From: a virus
Virus record (IMG/VR): IMGVR_UViG_3300008262_002145
Location: 1 to 29,241 of that record
Length of the DNA stretch: 29,241 bases
Direction: 5' to 3' (one strand)
Shown: positions 1 to 6,296 of the stretch, piece by piece
Numbering within the stretch: the stretch's first letter is position 1
How the letters are laid out: the number at the start of each line of letters is the position of its first letter
The notes under the pieces: generated by a model
The model's input: only the letters and a program-made list of their open reading frames with translations
Database searches by the model: none
Told to the model about the DNA's origin: nothing
Program-made: the position numbers and the translations under genes

Positions 1-399
1 ATATACCTGAACTTGCCAACGCTGTTGTAGCGATGGGAAGTAAGATAGATTCTTAACCTTAACGGTTTTCCAATCTATCACATCTCCTGTTTCTGGTATA
101 TATAAATCTATATGAGCTTTCATTCCATTGTATTCAACAGATGTTTCAACCCAATACTTCTCACCCTTTGGATCAGCAGTTGATATTGCTTTCTCTATCT
201 CAGCGTGGATAGCAGTACCCATAATAGCTGAGAGTTTTAATTCATTATCATTAGTTTCAGGTTGATCGTTAAGACGATACCAAACCTTACGGCGACAACC
301 ACCCAACTCTGATGGACCTACCTGTGTCTGTTTAGATCTAGCCCTACCAGCATCCTTATCTCGTAAGACTTGTAGTAGTAATTCTTTTGGATCGGTCAT
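1..399 (-). CDS. RecB/Cas4-like PD-(D/E)XK exonuclease, partial (C-terminus outside window)
   Basis: The reading frame opens at an ATG at 399 and runs off the left edge after 133 codons. Visible motifs fit the RecB/Cas4-type nuclease fold: a Ser-Glu-Leu-Gly-x-Cys segment at residues 30-35, a His at 65 in GTAIHAE, Asp98 in AHIDLY, the core Asp109-Trp-Lys111, and a QVQVY motif at 129-133. By family knowledge, these residues bind metal and hydrolyse DNA; phage members act in recombination, replication or host DNA degradation. Cys35 could be the first ligand of a Cas4/AddB-type iron-sulfur cluster, but the other cysteines would lie beyond the window. The start overlaps the stop of the 57-codon gene upstream by ATGA, so translation is probably coupled. 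The family call is firm; the exact role and whether a cluster exists are inferred. Confidence 0.8.
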   Translation of the reverse strand, partial: MTDPKELLLQVLRDKDAGRARSKQTQVGPSELGGCRRKVWYRLNDQPETNDNELKLSAIMGTAIHAEIEKAISTADPKGEKYWVETSVEYNGMKAHIDLYIPETGDVIDWKTVKVKNLSYFPSLQQRWQVQVY

Positions 400-569
400 A
401 TTGACATCCATCCTATATATCCTGCATCGGGATTATCCCGTAGCCACTGCTCTCTCATCTTGTTCTGTTCCTCCCAGTTAGTATTGGTATCTCTGCAAGC
501 CTTGACGCCATCTTCATAACCCTTTTCATAGGCTTCTTGGATAGCAAACTTTCTAGTCTTTATGATCAT
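396..569 (-). CDS. Small hypothetical protein (57 aa) between protease and nuclease
   Basis: This is a 57-codon ORF starting at the ATG at 569. It overlaps the stop of the HslV-like gene by ATGA, and its own TGA overlaps the ATG of the nuclease gene in the same way. The product is charged, with a helical N-terminal half and a Trp/Gly-rich end; it has no membrane segment or cysteine pair. I do not recognise a family. Tight coupling on both sides is the main reason to believe it is translated. Confidence 0.65.
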   Translation of the reverse strand: MIIKTRKFAIQEAYEKGYEDGVKACRDTNTNWEEQNKMREQWLRDNPDAGYIGWMSI

Positions 570-1132
570 TTACTTTTTCTTTTCTGCACCGCAATCTGAA
601 TAGGTGGACAGGTATTGATATCTAATATGCTGGCTATCTCTACTGCCTTCTGTGCTATCTCAACTGCTTTATCTTGAGTCATAACCTGATAGTCAAGTGA
701 GAATAGATATCCAGTAGCAAATTGACCACCTGATCCAATACCATAAACCTTTAGTTCATTTTGTATAAATGACATATCACAGGCAATATGAAACAGATTA
801 GAATCAAAGGCTATTAGATAATCAAAGCCACCATCTTTCTTATCAACATTAGCCCAGTCATAAGTGTTCTTATTGAAGGCATTGATAATAGATGGAATCA
901 TTTTCTTACCCATAAACTGGACAGGATCTTCACCTCTATACGTTGGTGGCTTCCAGTTATAAGTTAAGATATCACCAGCTCTAGTATCACCGGTAATTCC
1001 AATGGCAACATAACCAACTTGAACTATCTTGGGTGTGCCTAAACTAATTGTTCTTAGATTATCTTCAGTAATCTGTGAGTCAGCAGCAAGAACTACATAA
1101 CCATTTCCTTGAATACCAACAACCGTAGTCAA
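566..1132 (-). CDS. HslV/proteasome-beta-like N-terminal threonine hydrolase
   Basis: The 188-residue product is about the length of HslV and aligns with it by eye throughout. Met is followed by Thr2-Thr3, as in mature HslV; Asp18 sits where Asp17 of HslV would be if Thr2 is the nucleophile, and Lys35 is near the expected Lys33 position with one residue inserted. A GIGSGGQ segment near residue 131 matches the conserved GSGG turn, followed by an AVEIAQKAVEIA helix. By family knowledge such Ntn hydrolases form rings and cleave peptide bonds with the N-terminal Thr once Met is removed. The start is TTG at 1132, set by a strong AAAGGAGG site 7-8 bases upstream, and it places Thr directly after the initiator. 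No unfoldase partner (HslU, ClpX, Mpa) is in the window. It heads an operon with a 57-aa protein and a nuclease. Peptidase activity is inferred. Confidence 0.8.
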   Translation of the reverse strand: MTTVVGIQGNGYVVLAADSQITEDNLRTISLGTPKIVQVGYVAIGITGDTRAGDILTYNWKPPTYRGEDPVQFMGKKMIPSIINAFNKNTYDWANVDKKDGGFDYLIAFDSNLFHIACDMSFIQNELKVYGIGSGGQFATGYLFSLDYQVMTQDKAVEIAQKAVEIASILDINTCPPIQIAVQKRKSK

Positions 1133-1137
1133 TATAG

Positions 1138-1148
1138 CCCCTCCTTTT
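1138..1148 (-). promoter_or_regulatory. Strong Shine-Dalgarno fixing a TTG start
   Basis: On the minus strand AAAAGGAGGGG lies just upstream of the TTG at 1132. It is among the best ribosome binding sites in the window and decides the TTG start of the HslV-like gene, so that the catalytic threonine becomes residue 2. Confidence 0.75.
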
Positions 1149-1154
1149 GTCTTA

Positions 1155-1168
1155 AATTAATTGTAGCA
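1155..1168 (-). promoter_or_regulatory. Candidate extended -10 promoter of the protease/nuclease operon
   Basis: On the minus strand TGCTACAAT has a TG extension and a TACAAT hexamer (1160-1165). It sits about 30 bases before the TTG start, leaving a leader of roughly 20 bases with the ribosome binding site. No good -35 box is visible at 16-18 bases, which is tolerated for extended -10 promoters. It lies downstream of the late-operon terminator and gives this gene group its own transcript. Confidence 0.5.
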
Positions 1169-1274
1169 CTAGGCACAGACAATGGTGGGATGTGATAAGG
1201 ACACGCCGTGAATACGATCTTTATCGGTTACTAGTCCCAGAATGTGTACCATATGAGCCGTGAGGCGAATTACG

Positions 1275-1307
1275 GTACGGGCGGCGCATTAAGCGCCGCG
1301 ATAGTAC
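1275..1307. other. GC-rich inverted repeat before the plus-strand gene
   Basis: A perfect 7-bp stem (GCGGCGC / GCGCCGC, 1281-1287 and 1293-1299) has an ATTAA loop and is flanked by GTAC on both sides (1275-1278 and 1304-1307). It is far more GC-rich than its surroundings. Neither side has a T-run, so it is not a usual intrinsic terminator. In plus-strand RNA it would end 7 bases before the ATG at 1315 and could hinder ribosome access; it could also be a protein-binding site in this divergent region (1133-1314). Confidence 0.55.
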
Positions 1308-1314
1308 GGTCAGT

Positions 1315-1551
1315 ATGTTCCGTCTACCAACCCTGCGAAAAAATAAAGATAAGATACCTGATAAATTTGGTACAGATCTTAGATCTCTAGGACCATTACA
1401 CGCTTGTCCTTGTGGCTCTAAAGTCTTCTCTATCCTAGCTACCTTTGATAACTTTGAGATCTCTTGGTATATGTTAGATGCAACCTGCGCTAACTGTGGC
1501 AACCTAGTAGTGGTTCCCTGTCCAATAGATGATCCAGCCAGGGAAATTTAA
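1315..1551 (+). CDS. Small zinc-ribbon-like protein, the only plus-strand gene
   Basis: The 78-codon ORF encodes a basic N-terminus followed by a CPCG motif (Cys31/Cys33) and a CANCG motif (about residues 58-61), with a further Cys near the C-terminus. Spacing and the Cys-Gly turns suggest a zinc ribbon. No specific function is recognised; phage proteins of this size with such motifs often bind nucleic acid or a host protein. Its transcription opposes both flanking operons. No clear Shine-Dalgarno precedes the ATG, and a GC-rich hairpin ends 7 bases upstream, so initiation may be weak, leaderless or regulated. The ordinary amino-acid composition and the cysteine pairs favour this strand over the overlapping minus-strand frame. 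Confidence 0.7.
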   Translation: MFRLPTLRKNKDKIPDKFGTDLRSLGPLHACPCGSKVFSILATFDNFEISWYMLDATCANCGNLVVVPCPIDDPAREI

Positions 1552-1556
1552 GGCAT

Positions 1557-1591
1557 AAAAAAAGAAGGCCACCCCGTTTAAAAGGGTGGCC
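1557..1591 (-). terminator. Intrinsic terminator of the late operon
   Basis: On the minus strand a perfect 8-bp stem (GGCCACCC / GGGTGGCC, 1584-1591 and 1567-1574) with a 9-base loop is followed by TTCTTTTTTT (1566-1557). It lies 26 bases after the stop of the holin-like gene and closes the minus-strand structural and lysis operon. The plus-strand side has no T-run, so it should act only on minus-strand transcription. Confidence 0.85.
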
Positions 1592-1616
1592 CTGTATAGC
1601 CTCGCAGTAAACTAGA

Positions 1617-1805
1617 TTACTCTGAGCCTCTACCAAATTCTGTAGCTGATGGATCTAGCCACTTCAATAATGGTCCTGCTAGACCTGCTAATGCTGCTGC
1701 GCCTAATTGCTTAGGATCGGTGATTCCACTTACATACAGTGCAACTGCTGCTGCGGCTGCTGCTCGGAACCAACTTAGTGCTGCTTGCTTGAACGTTGGG
1801 TTCAT
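1617..1805 (-). CDS. Small holin-like membrane protein
   Basis: The 62-residue product has an alanine-rich hydrophobic stretch at about residues 8-28 and a second, weaker Ala/Leu/Gly-rich one at about 34-48, ending in a short polar tail (WLDPSATEFGRG). Size, composition and position directly after the endolysin fit a holin, which would oligomerise in the inner membrane and release or activate the lysin. It is the last gene before the late terminator. A second small membrane protein two genes upstream is an alternative holin or an antiholin. The membrane nature is seen; the holin role rests on context. Confidence 0.6.
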   Translation of the reverse strand: MNPTFKQAALSWFRAAAAAAVALYVSGITDPKQLGAAALAGLAGPLLKWLDPSATEFGRGSE

Positions 1806-1816
1806 TTTCTCTCCTT

Positions 1817-2320
1817 CTATTTTGTCTTGCTATGCACCTTGCAACAGGTACACACTGGGACTTTATATGCTTTCTTTGCTGGTGTAGTCATAACCGAAGC
1901 AATCAAAGTATTGATCGCTTTAGGTTGATTCATCCACCAGAACCAAGGTGATGTGTCATTTGCTGACTCATCGTTTATAGAAATATGTAAATGTTTATTG
2001 TGTTGGTTACTGCCGGTATAGGTGCGGTTACCCTCTTTGGCTTTTTCTTTAGACCAGATCTTCCCCTGAAATATCAAATACTTAACTCTTGCATCCTCTT
2101 TTAACTTCTCAAAGATTTCTATGCAATCCACACCATTCTTAGGATCGTGGGTTAGATCAACTGCTAATCCAGTATTGTGATCTGAGTTAGGGCTTTGTTT
2201 AATGTGTGCCGATGAAGGCAACAACCCGTCTGATAGCCTGTTGCGCTTCGGATACAACGCTGTCGCTTGGCGTAGCACAGCTATTGCAGCAGGTGTTGCT
2301 CTCTTTGCAAGTAGTTTCAT
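1817..2320 (-). CDS. Peptidase M15-type endolysin
   Basis: The 167-residue product carries the zinc peptidase M15 signature: SDHNTGLAVDL at residues 46-56 (His48 and Asp55 as zinc ligands) and a KHLHISI segment at 109-115 (His110 or His112 as the third). By family knowledge, M15 enzymes cut peptide bonds in the peptidoglycan stem or cross-bridge (VanY-like and L-alanyl-D-glutamate types). No signal peptide is present, so export would need the neighbouring holin. The C-terminal 45 residues, with a CTCC cluster, are not part of the M15 core and could contact the cell wall. Its ATG overlaps the stop of the upstream membrane-protein gene by ATGA. Confidence 0.85.
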   Translation of the reverse strand: MKLLAKRATPAAIAVLRQATALYPKRNRLSDGLLPSSAHIKQSPNSDHNTGLAVDLTHDPKNGVDCIEIFEKLKEDARVKYLIFQGKIWSKEKAKEGNRTYTGSNQHNKHLHISINDESANDTSPWFWWMNQPKAINTLIASVMTTPAKKAYKVPVCTCCKVHSKTK

Positions 2321-2589
2321 TTGGCATCCTCATCCTTTCTCTTACTCTTTAGTCCGTTGGCAGATACGATCCCCGCAAGGGTTCCTGTAAGGAACACACA
2401 CAGGGTTGATACTAGATCAATAGCAGCTTTATCATTTGGTGCTTGTTCACCTAAAGGTTGAGTAATAAATAAGAACGCATAGAGCAAAGAGAAGACTGAT
2501 CCAGCAAATACAATAGCCAGAATGATTCCAATGGCTACTATTAATCTAGCGTGTAGTTCTTCAGCGCTTAGTCGTTGACGTTTTTCCAT
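2317..2589 (-). CDS. Two-transmembrane small protein of the lysis cassette
   Basis: The 90-residue product has a charged N-terminus, hydrophobic segments at about 16-43 and 56-80, and a highly charged C-terminal tail (KSKRKDEDAK). This topology is typical of holins and antiholins. It lies immediately upstream of the endolysin with an ATGA overlap and overlaps the C-terminal codons of the lipoprotein gene by 29 bases. Holin or antiholin is the likely role, but two candidate holins exist here and the sequence alone cannot assign them. Confidence 0.65.
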   Translation of the reverse strand: MEKRQRLSAEELHARLIVAIGIILAIVFAGSVFSLLYAFLFITQPLGEQAPNDKAAIDLVSTLCVFLTGTLAGIVSANGLKSKRKDEDAK

Positions 2590-2830
2590 CAGTATCTCCT
2601 ACAGAATCTGGTATTAGGTCTTTAGTACACTGTCCTACTGCTAAACACTGAGGCGGATTACACTCAGGTTTTTCCCAATTCTCAAACTCTTGGCAGGGAT
2701 AACGCATCCAGCCTTGGTAGCCACAACCAGTTAATAAGCTAAGGTTTGCTACGATTAATAAGGATGCTATAAATTTCCTCAACCTGTCGTTCCAATCTAT
2801 CAACGGAGTCTCGGAGGCTTGAGCCTCCAT
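2561..2830 (-). CDS. Phage lipoprotein with lipobox
   Basis: A hydrophobic N-terminal segment ends in LLTGC (Cys36 in the long form), a good lipobox, so the mature protein should be lipid-anchored. The mature part is rich in Cys, Trp and Pro (four further cysteines). The ORF opens at the ATG at 2830, but a TTG 16 codons in would give MRKF plus a textbook-length lipoprotein signal; both starts lie inside the end of the upstream gene, which it overlaps by up to 92 bases in another frame. Similar small lipoproteins occur in aquatic phages without known function. Superinfection exclusion or a lysis role is possible. Confidence 0.65.
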   Translation of the reverse strand: MEAQASETPLIDWNDRLRKFIASLLIVANLSLLTGCGYQGWMRYPCQEFENWEKPECNPPQCLAVGQCTKDLIPDSVGDTDGKTSTTKR

Positions 2831-2942
2831 TCGGGCGAAGTTCAGATAGGTAATATTTAACTAGGTGTCTTACTGTCATTGCTAACGCTCCAACAAGAGT
2901 CGTTGCTGCTACTGCCAGTCCTACCCATTCATTCGGTGTCAT
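2739..2942 (-). CDS. Small membrane-anchored coiled-coil protein
   Basis: The 67-residue product has one N-terminal membrane segment (about residues 6-24), then a linker with GGSS and a heptad-like helix (about 44-62, DRLERQVEEIYSI). It resembles small DUF2746-type proteins that I associate with actinobacterial phages, located between tail and lysis genes; that likeness is from memory. The gene overlaps the lipoprotein gene in a different frame. An inner-membrane coiled-coil protein overlapping a lipoprotein recalls Rz/Rz1 spanins, but the protein is short for that. Confidence 0.65.
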   Translation of the reverse strand: MTPNEWVGLAVAATTLVGALAMTVRHLVKYYLSELRPNGGSSLRDSVDRLERQVEEIYSILINRSKP

Positions 2943-2946
2943 ATTA

Positions 2947-4857
2947 TCATATCAATCTAATAGTAGCGATTAACAATCCACCGTATCCGGAGAATCGTCT
3001 ATCACTTGGGGTTCTGTTTATAAAGTCAAGCTCTTCAATTAATCCAATGTATGACTCACCAGTTCTAAAGTCTTCTACTCTGATGGTGTCTCCTACATTC
3101 TCTATCGCTTCTAGTTGACTCAACCGATCATAGGCTGAACCTTCATAGCCCACCTCAACGCCTAAGTTATCGCTCTCGTGGTCATAGCAGAATAAAGGGT
3201 ATTGGATTATTCTTTGGCGAGGTACAGCAGGTAAAGACTTTAGTTGGTATCCAGTAAATAATGGACCCTTAGTTGCATCAGTAGATGATCTAGACATAGT
3301 AAATTTAAATGCAAGATACTCTTGCGCTGAGTTAGGATAAGGTACACCTAGTTCACTAGTTGCTGCACCTTGAGCAAAACCACCTATATTATATTCAGTA
3401 TCTGCATAATCAATAGACTTAATAGTTATAGCACCATTTGTGGTATCTATTCTAGGATTAAGTAGTTTAAATAATTTATTCTCTAATGTGTTATATCGTA
3501 TAAAACCTGTTTGTAAGTAACCACTTGTTACCTTATTACTTGTTGACTCAGCGTAGATAACATTGCCAGAAGTAAAGGCTGCTCTATCTGTATTACCAAA
3601 GAAGGCTACCTGATTAGATGCAGCAGCAACACCACTTGCTACTAGATCCCAAGCCCAAGGAAATACTAGGCTATTAGCTATTACAGTTGTAGATAGATCT
3701 ACCTTTACTAGTCCTGCCTCACCATCAATAGTGGTTGCAATATAAGCAAAGCGATCTCTAAATGCTATTGAGTTACAGGCAGCTTGATCAAATAATAAAG
3801 GACCATACTGGATGTTACCATTTGTATCTGATACGCCTACTCTAAATCCTTTATTAGTTGCAAGGACTGCATAGGTACCAAGGTATACATCAAAGTCATT
3901 GATGCGCTCACCCTCTGGTAGATCAATAATAACTGTAGGTGTTTCAAGAGTTGGAAAACCTAATGAGTTAGAACTTGTTACATCTAAGACAATTTTAAAA
4001 ACAGATGAGGATGTTCCATTAGGATCATATCCTGATATGTAGATAGCACCAGGTCCCTCTGATATAGAAGACCATACCCAAGATGAGTTGGGATGGGTAA
4101 AAAATGCAGTAGGTAATCCTGTAGAAGAAGTCCTTGTAGCATCTAGTTCATAGATAGTAGGGCCGATAGCAGCGATAAGGCGCTGCTTTACATAACGGAT
4201 TGTGGCACGAGTAACGGTAGCATTATAGATTTCAGTATCGGCAGGTGTAGCACCGACTGAACCTTTGTGAATGTGGGTACCATTAATAAAGTAATAACTA
4301 GAACCATTAGTAGTAAGGCTATATATAGTAGATGATGTACCAGCTTGAGAAATAGTAGTAGGTGAACCAGCAGATGATGCTTGTTTCTTTAAAGCTGTAC
4401 CATCTGTAAAGAAGATACAGTCATCAGTACCATCATTAACACCTATTAGTTGAGCAGGTGCTGCGCCTGAATAAAAACTAGCAGTGCTATTTAGTAGAGT
4501 AACTTGTCCTTTAGTAAAGACATCTACACCTTTAGACTCTGTATACTGGAAACGAAGTGACTCATCCTGTGCTGGTTCAAAGTATTTAATACCTGCGCCA
4601 AGATGGAATGTTGATTGAGATCTGAACCACCAACCAGTAAGTGATTGCTCACCAGCTTCTCTGGTCTGGTCATACTGTTCTTTACGATACTTTGCAGTTA
4701 CTCTACGATAAGGTGAATCATCGGATGCTGCAATAAAGAATGGTTGACCGGCAATAGCCATATCATAATTAACACCAGTAGCTGAATAGTTTGTAGCACC
4801 AGCAGGGTTGGATAAGACATACGGGATGCCTTCGGTGATATCATCACTATAAGCCAC
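2947..4857 (-). CDS. Large beta-rich tail/virion surface protein
   Basis: The 636-residue product is rich in Ser, Thr, Gly and aromatic residues. It shows repeated short beta-strand blocks (for example at about 185-215, 270-300 and 325-345), the kind of pattern seen in beta-propeller phage tail proteins. No signal peptide or catalytic motif is apparent. The N-terminal 110 residues, with GWWFRSQ, look like a virion-attachment part. It starts with GTG at 4857, one base inside the TAG of the HNH gene, with GGAGG upstream. It is the last structural gene before the lysis cassette. A role in the short tail or in adsorption is inferred from position and composition. Confidence 0.6.
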   Translation of the reverse strand: MAYSDDITEGIPYVLSNPAGATNYSATGVNYDMAIAGQPFFIAASDDSPYRRVTAKYRKEQYDQTREAGEQSLTGWWFRSQSTFHLGAGIKYFEPAQDESLRFQYTESKGVDVFTKGQVTLLNSTASFYSGAAPAQLIGVNDGTDDCIFFTDGTALKKQASSAGSPTTISQAGTSSTIYSLTTNGSSYYFINGTHIHKGSVGATPADTEIYNATVTRATIRYVKQRLIAAIGPTIYELDATRTSSTGLPTAFFTHPNSSWVWSSISEGPGAIYISGYDPNGTSSSVFKIVLDVTSSNSLGFPTLETPTVIIDLPEGERINDFDVYLGTYAVLATNKGFRVGVSDTNGNIQYGPLLFDQAACNSIAFRDRFAYIATTIDGEAGLVKVDLSTTVIANSLVFPWAWDLVASGVAAASNQVAFFGNTDRAAFTSGNVIYAESTSNKVTSGYLQTGFIRYNTLENKLFKLLNPRIDTTNGAITIKSIDYADTEYNIGGFAQGAATSELGVPYPNSAQEYLAFKFTMSRSSTDATKGPLFTGYQLKSLPAVPRQRIIQYPLFCYDHESDNLGVEVGYEGSAYDRLSQLEAIENVGDTIRVEDFRTGESYIGLIEELDFINRTPSDRRFSGYGGLLIATIRLI

Positions 4858-4869
4858 TATTCAACCTCC
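4838..4869 (-). repeat. Translation-initiation repeat, copy at tail gene
   Basis: This 32-base stretch holds the GGAGG site, the GTG start and the first seven codons (MAYSDDI) of the tail gene. A near-copy (about 80% identical) sits at 5284-5316 at the start of the HNH gene. Confidence 0.7.
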
Positions 4870-5303
4870 GAATATTTATTGAGATACTCAATTGCTTTCT
4901 GTAGCAATTCTGGATTATCTTTAAAATTACCAAGTGCTACATTGCAGTTGTGGCAAAGCACACCTCTTGGTTCATTAGTACTGTGGTTATGATCAGCGTG
5001 GAATTGTCCACGCCCACCAGGATTATCTGTGCCACATATTGCACAGACTCCGCCTTGATCGTTTAATCTTTCGTCATACAACTCTTGAGGAAAATTATAT
5101 TTAGTTTTCCTTACCCAACTTCTACGAGTTTTAGTAGCTCGTACTTTATTTTCTGGTTTACTTTTATAAATTTCTCGCATAGGTTTTTCGCAATCTTTAC
5201 AGGAGTATCTATAACCACGAGTAAATTTTGATTCTTTGAAGAAGTCAGACTTTGGCTTAGTTGCTTTGCATTTATTGCATTGCATATCATCGCCATACGC
5301 CAT
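4857..5303 (-). CDS. HNH endonuclease, recombination endonuclease VII type
   Basis: The 148-residue product has two CxxC pairs near the N-terminus (Cys9/12 and Cys35/38) and the endonuclease VII core: CAIC at 87-90, DHNH at 104-107, and RGVLCHNCN at 113-121. Members cut DNA at junctions or act as free-standing homing endonucleases. Lying alone between virion genes, it looks like a homing element. Its first six residues (MAYGDD) are not typical of the family, whose members usually begin near the first CxxC; they match the N-terminus of the next protein (MAYSDD), and the ribosome binding site is duplicated too. An in-frame ATG at codon 7 would give the ordinary family start. Confidence 0.85.
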   Translation of the reverse strand: MAYGDDMQCNKCKATKPKSDFFKESKFTRGYRYSCKDCEKPMREIYKSKPENKVRATKTRRSWVRKTKYNFPQELYDERLNDQGGVCAICGTDNPGGRGQFHADHNHSTNEPRGVLCHNCNVALGNFKDNPELLQKAIEYLNKYSEVE

Positions 5304-5316
5304 TACTTAGACCTCC
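5284..5316 (-). repeat. Translation-initiation repeat, copy at HNH gene
   Basis: GGAGGT, the spacer, ATG and the codons for MAYGDDM match the initiation region at 4838-4869. The last eight bases (GATGATAT) are identical, and differences earlier are scattered. Confidence 0.7.
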
Positions 5317-5377
5317 CATAGATGTATCCAATTATTAGACCACAAAAGAATCCTAGATAGGCTAGGAAATAAATCAT
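5303..5377 (-). CDS. Tiny membrane protein (24 aa)
   Basis: The ATG at 5377 follows a good AAGGAGAAG ribosome binding site and opens a 24-codon ORF ending in TAA that overlaps the HNH ATG (TAATG). The product is one hydrophobic helix (FLAYLGFFCGLIIGYIYG) with a short basic tail (RSK). The HNH ribosome binding site lies in its last codons. Function is unknown; a lysis accessory or tail-associated membrane peptide is possible. Confidence 0.5.
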   Translation of the reverse strand: MIYFLAYLGFFCGLIIGYIYGRSK

Positions 5378-5427
5378 TCTTCTCCTTGCAATAAATTACT
5401 TACTAGGCACAATTCCTCGAGATTATG

Positions 5428-5646
5428 CTAAAGACCTAGAGCCTGTAAATCCTCAACAGTTAAACCGAGTGTTGCAAGTTTTGCCTGTGCTGCAGCCTTA
5501 GCCTGAGCCTTTGCTTCGGCTTCGGTTTTGCGATTTAACTCTGCTTCCAAATCTGCTTTTCTAATTGCAAATTCAGCATCAGTCATTTCTCTTTCAATAA
5601 CTTCATTTGTTTTGACATTGTGTATTGTTATCATTGGATTAGCCAT
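5428..5646 (-). CDS. Fibre-cassette small protein, paralog 3 (72 aa)
   Basis: This product belongs to a three-member paralog family with those at 6296-6511 and 7415-7630. The shared layout is an N-terminal ITIHNVKTNEV-type block, a DAEF motif, a Lys/Ala/Gln-rich helix, and a C-terminal LGLTVEDL block. This copy has diverged most at its C-terminus (LQALGL instead of LL-GN). Each copy directly follows a fibre-like gene, so a role as fibre assembly chaperone or small fibre partner is likely but unproven. Its ATG overlaps the TAA of the preceding fibre gene (TAATG). Confidence 0.7.
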   Translation of the reverse strand: MANPMITIHNVKTNEVIEREMTDAEFAIRKADLEAELNRKTEAEAKAQAKAAAQAKLATLGLTVEDLQALGL

Positions 5647-6296
5647 TATTTCACCCCATATAGTTTCACTGTTCCACCATTAAAATCTCCACCATTACTG
5701 AAAATGTCAACGCTAGTTATTGCATCATCTGTTTTGATAATACCGCTTAAAAATGCTCCTGTATACGCACTATTTGTATCAACACCACCACCAACATAAG
5801 TTATATTTTTATGTTTTCCAGTTTCAGCATAATTGTAAATAGTTATAATTGCAGCATTATCTGCATTAGTTCTTAATGTATTCCATCCAGGAGATATTGC
5901 AGTATCAGTTTGAATTGCTACTGCTGCGCTGTTGCTGTTATTTCTACCGCCATTTGCTTGAACATTATTATTACCATTAGGTTTGACAATTAAAGCACCA
6001 TTGCTTGATAAGTTTGTATATTTAAAAATGTACAATTCCAAATGAGTATAAGTTTGATCTATACTAGATAAAGTGACAGTAGCACCCGATAAAGAAGTTG
6101 TTGATAATAAAGTCATTCCACCACCAGTAGCGGGAGCCGCCCATTTTAAACCTGTGGCGGTTGTGGAATCTGCTGTGAGTACTGTGTTGTTTGCACCCAC
6201 CGCTAAGACTGAGGAATCATTGGTAGCGCTACCTACAACAAGGTCACCCTTTGCTGCTGCGGTTACCGCATTACCCGATGCTTTAGTTATTGGCAT
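5646..6296 (-). CDS. Tail fibre-like protein, paralog 3 (216 aa)
   Basis: The product shares with the two fibre paralogs upstream a block containing [18 protein letters not shown] (about residues 32-49), then [13 protein letters not shown], and an end in NGGTVKLYGVK. The middle and distal parts, rich in Asn, Thr and Ser, differ strongly among paralogs, as expected for receptor-facing regions. It is the shortest copy, lacking the N-terminal domain seen in paralog 2. Its ATG overlaps the TAA of the preceding small paralog, with AGGAGGT just upstream. Receptor binding is inferred from composition, position and repetition. Confidence 0.7.
   Translation of the reverse strand: MPITKASGNAVTAAAKGDLVVGSATNDSSVLAVGANNTVLTADSTTATGLKWAAPATGGGMTLLSTTSLSGATVTLSSIDQTYTHLELYIFKYTNLSSNGALIVKPNGNNNVQANGGRNNSNSAAVAIQTDTAISPGWNTLRTNADNAAIITIYNYAETGKHKNITYVGGGVDTNSAYTGAFLSGIIKTDDAITSVDIFSNGGDFNGGTVKLYGVK

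Noticed and set aside
1221-1502. 93-codon minus-strand frame opposite the zinc-ribbon gene
   Set aside because: Its composition is unlike a folded protein and the plus-strand product has convincing cysteine motifs.
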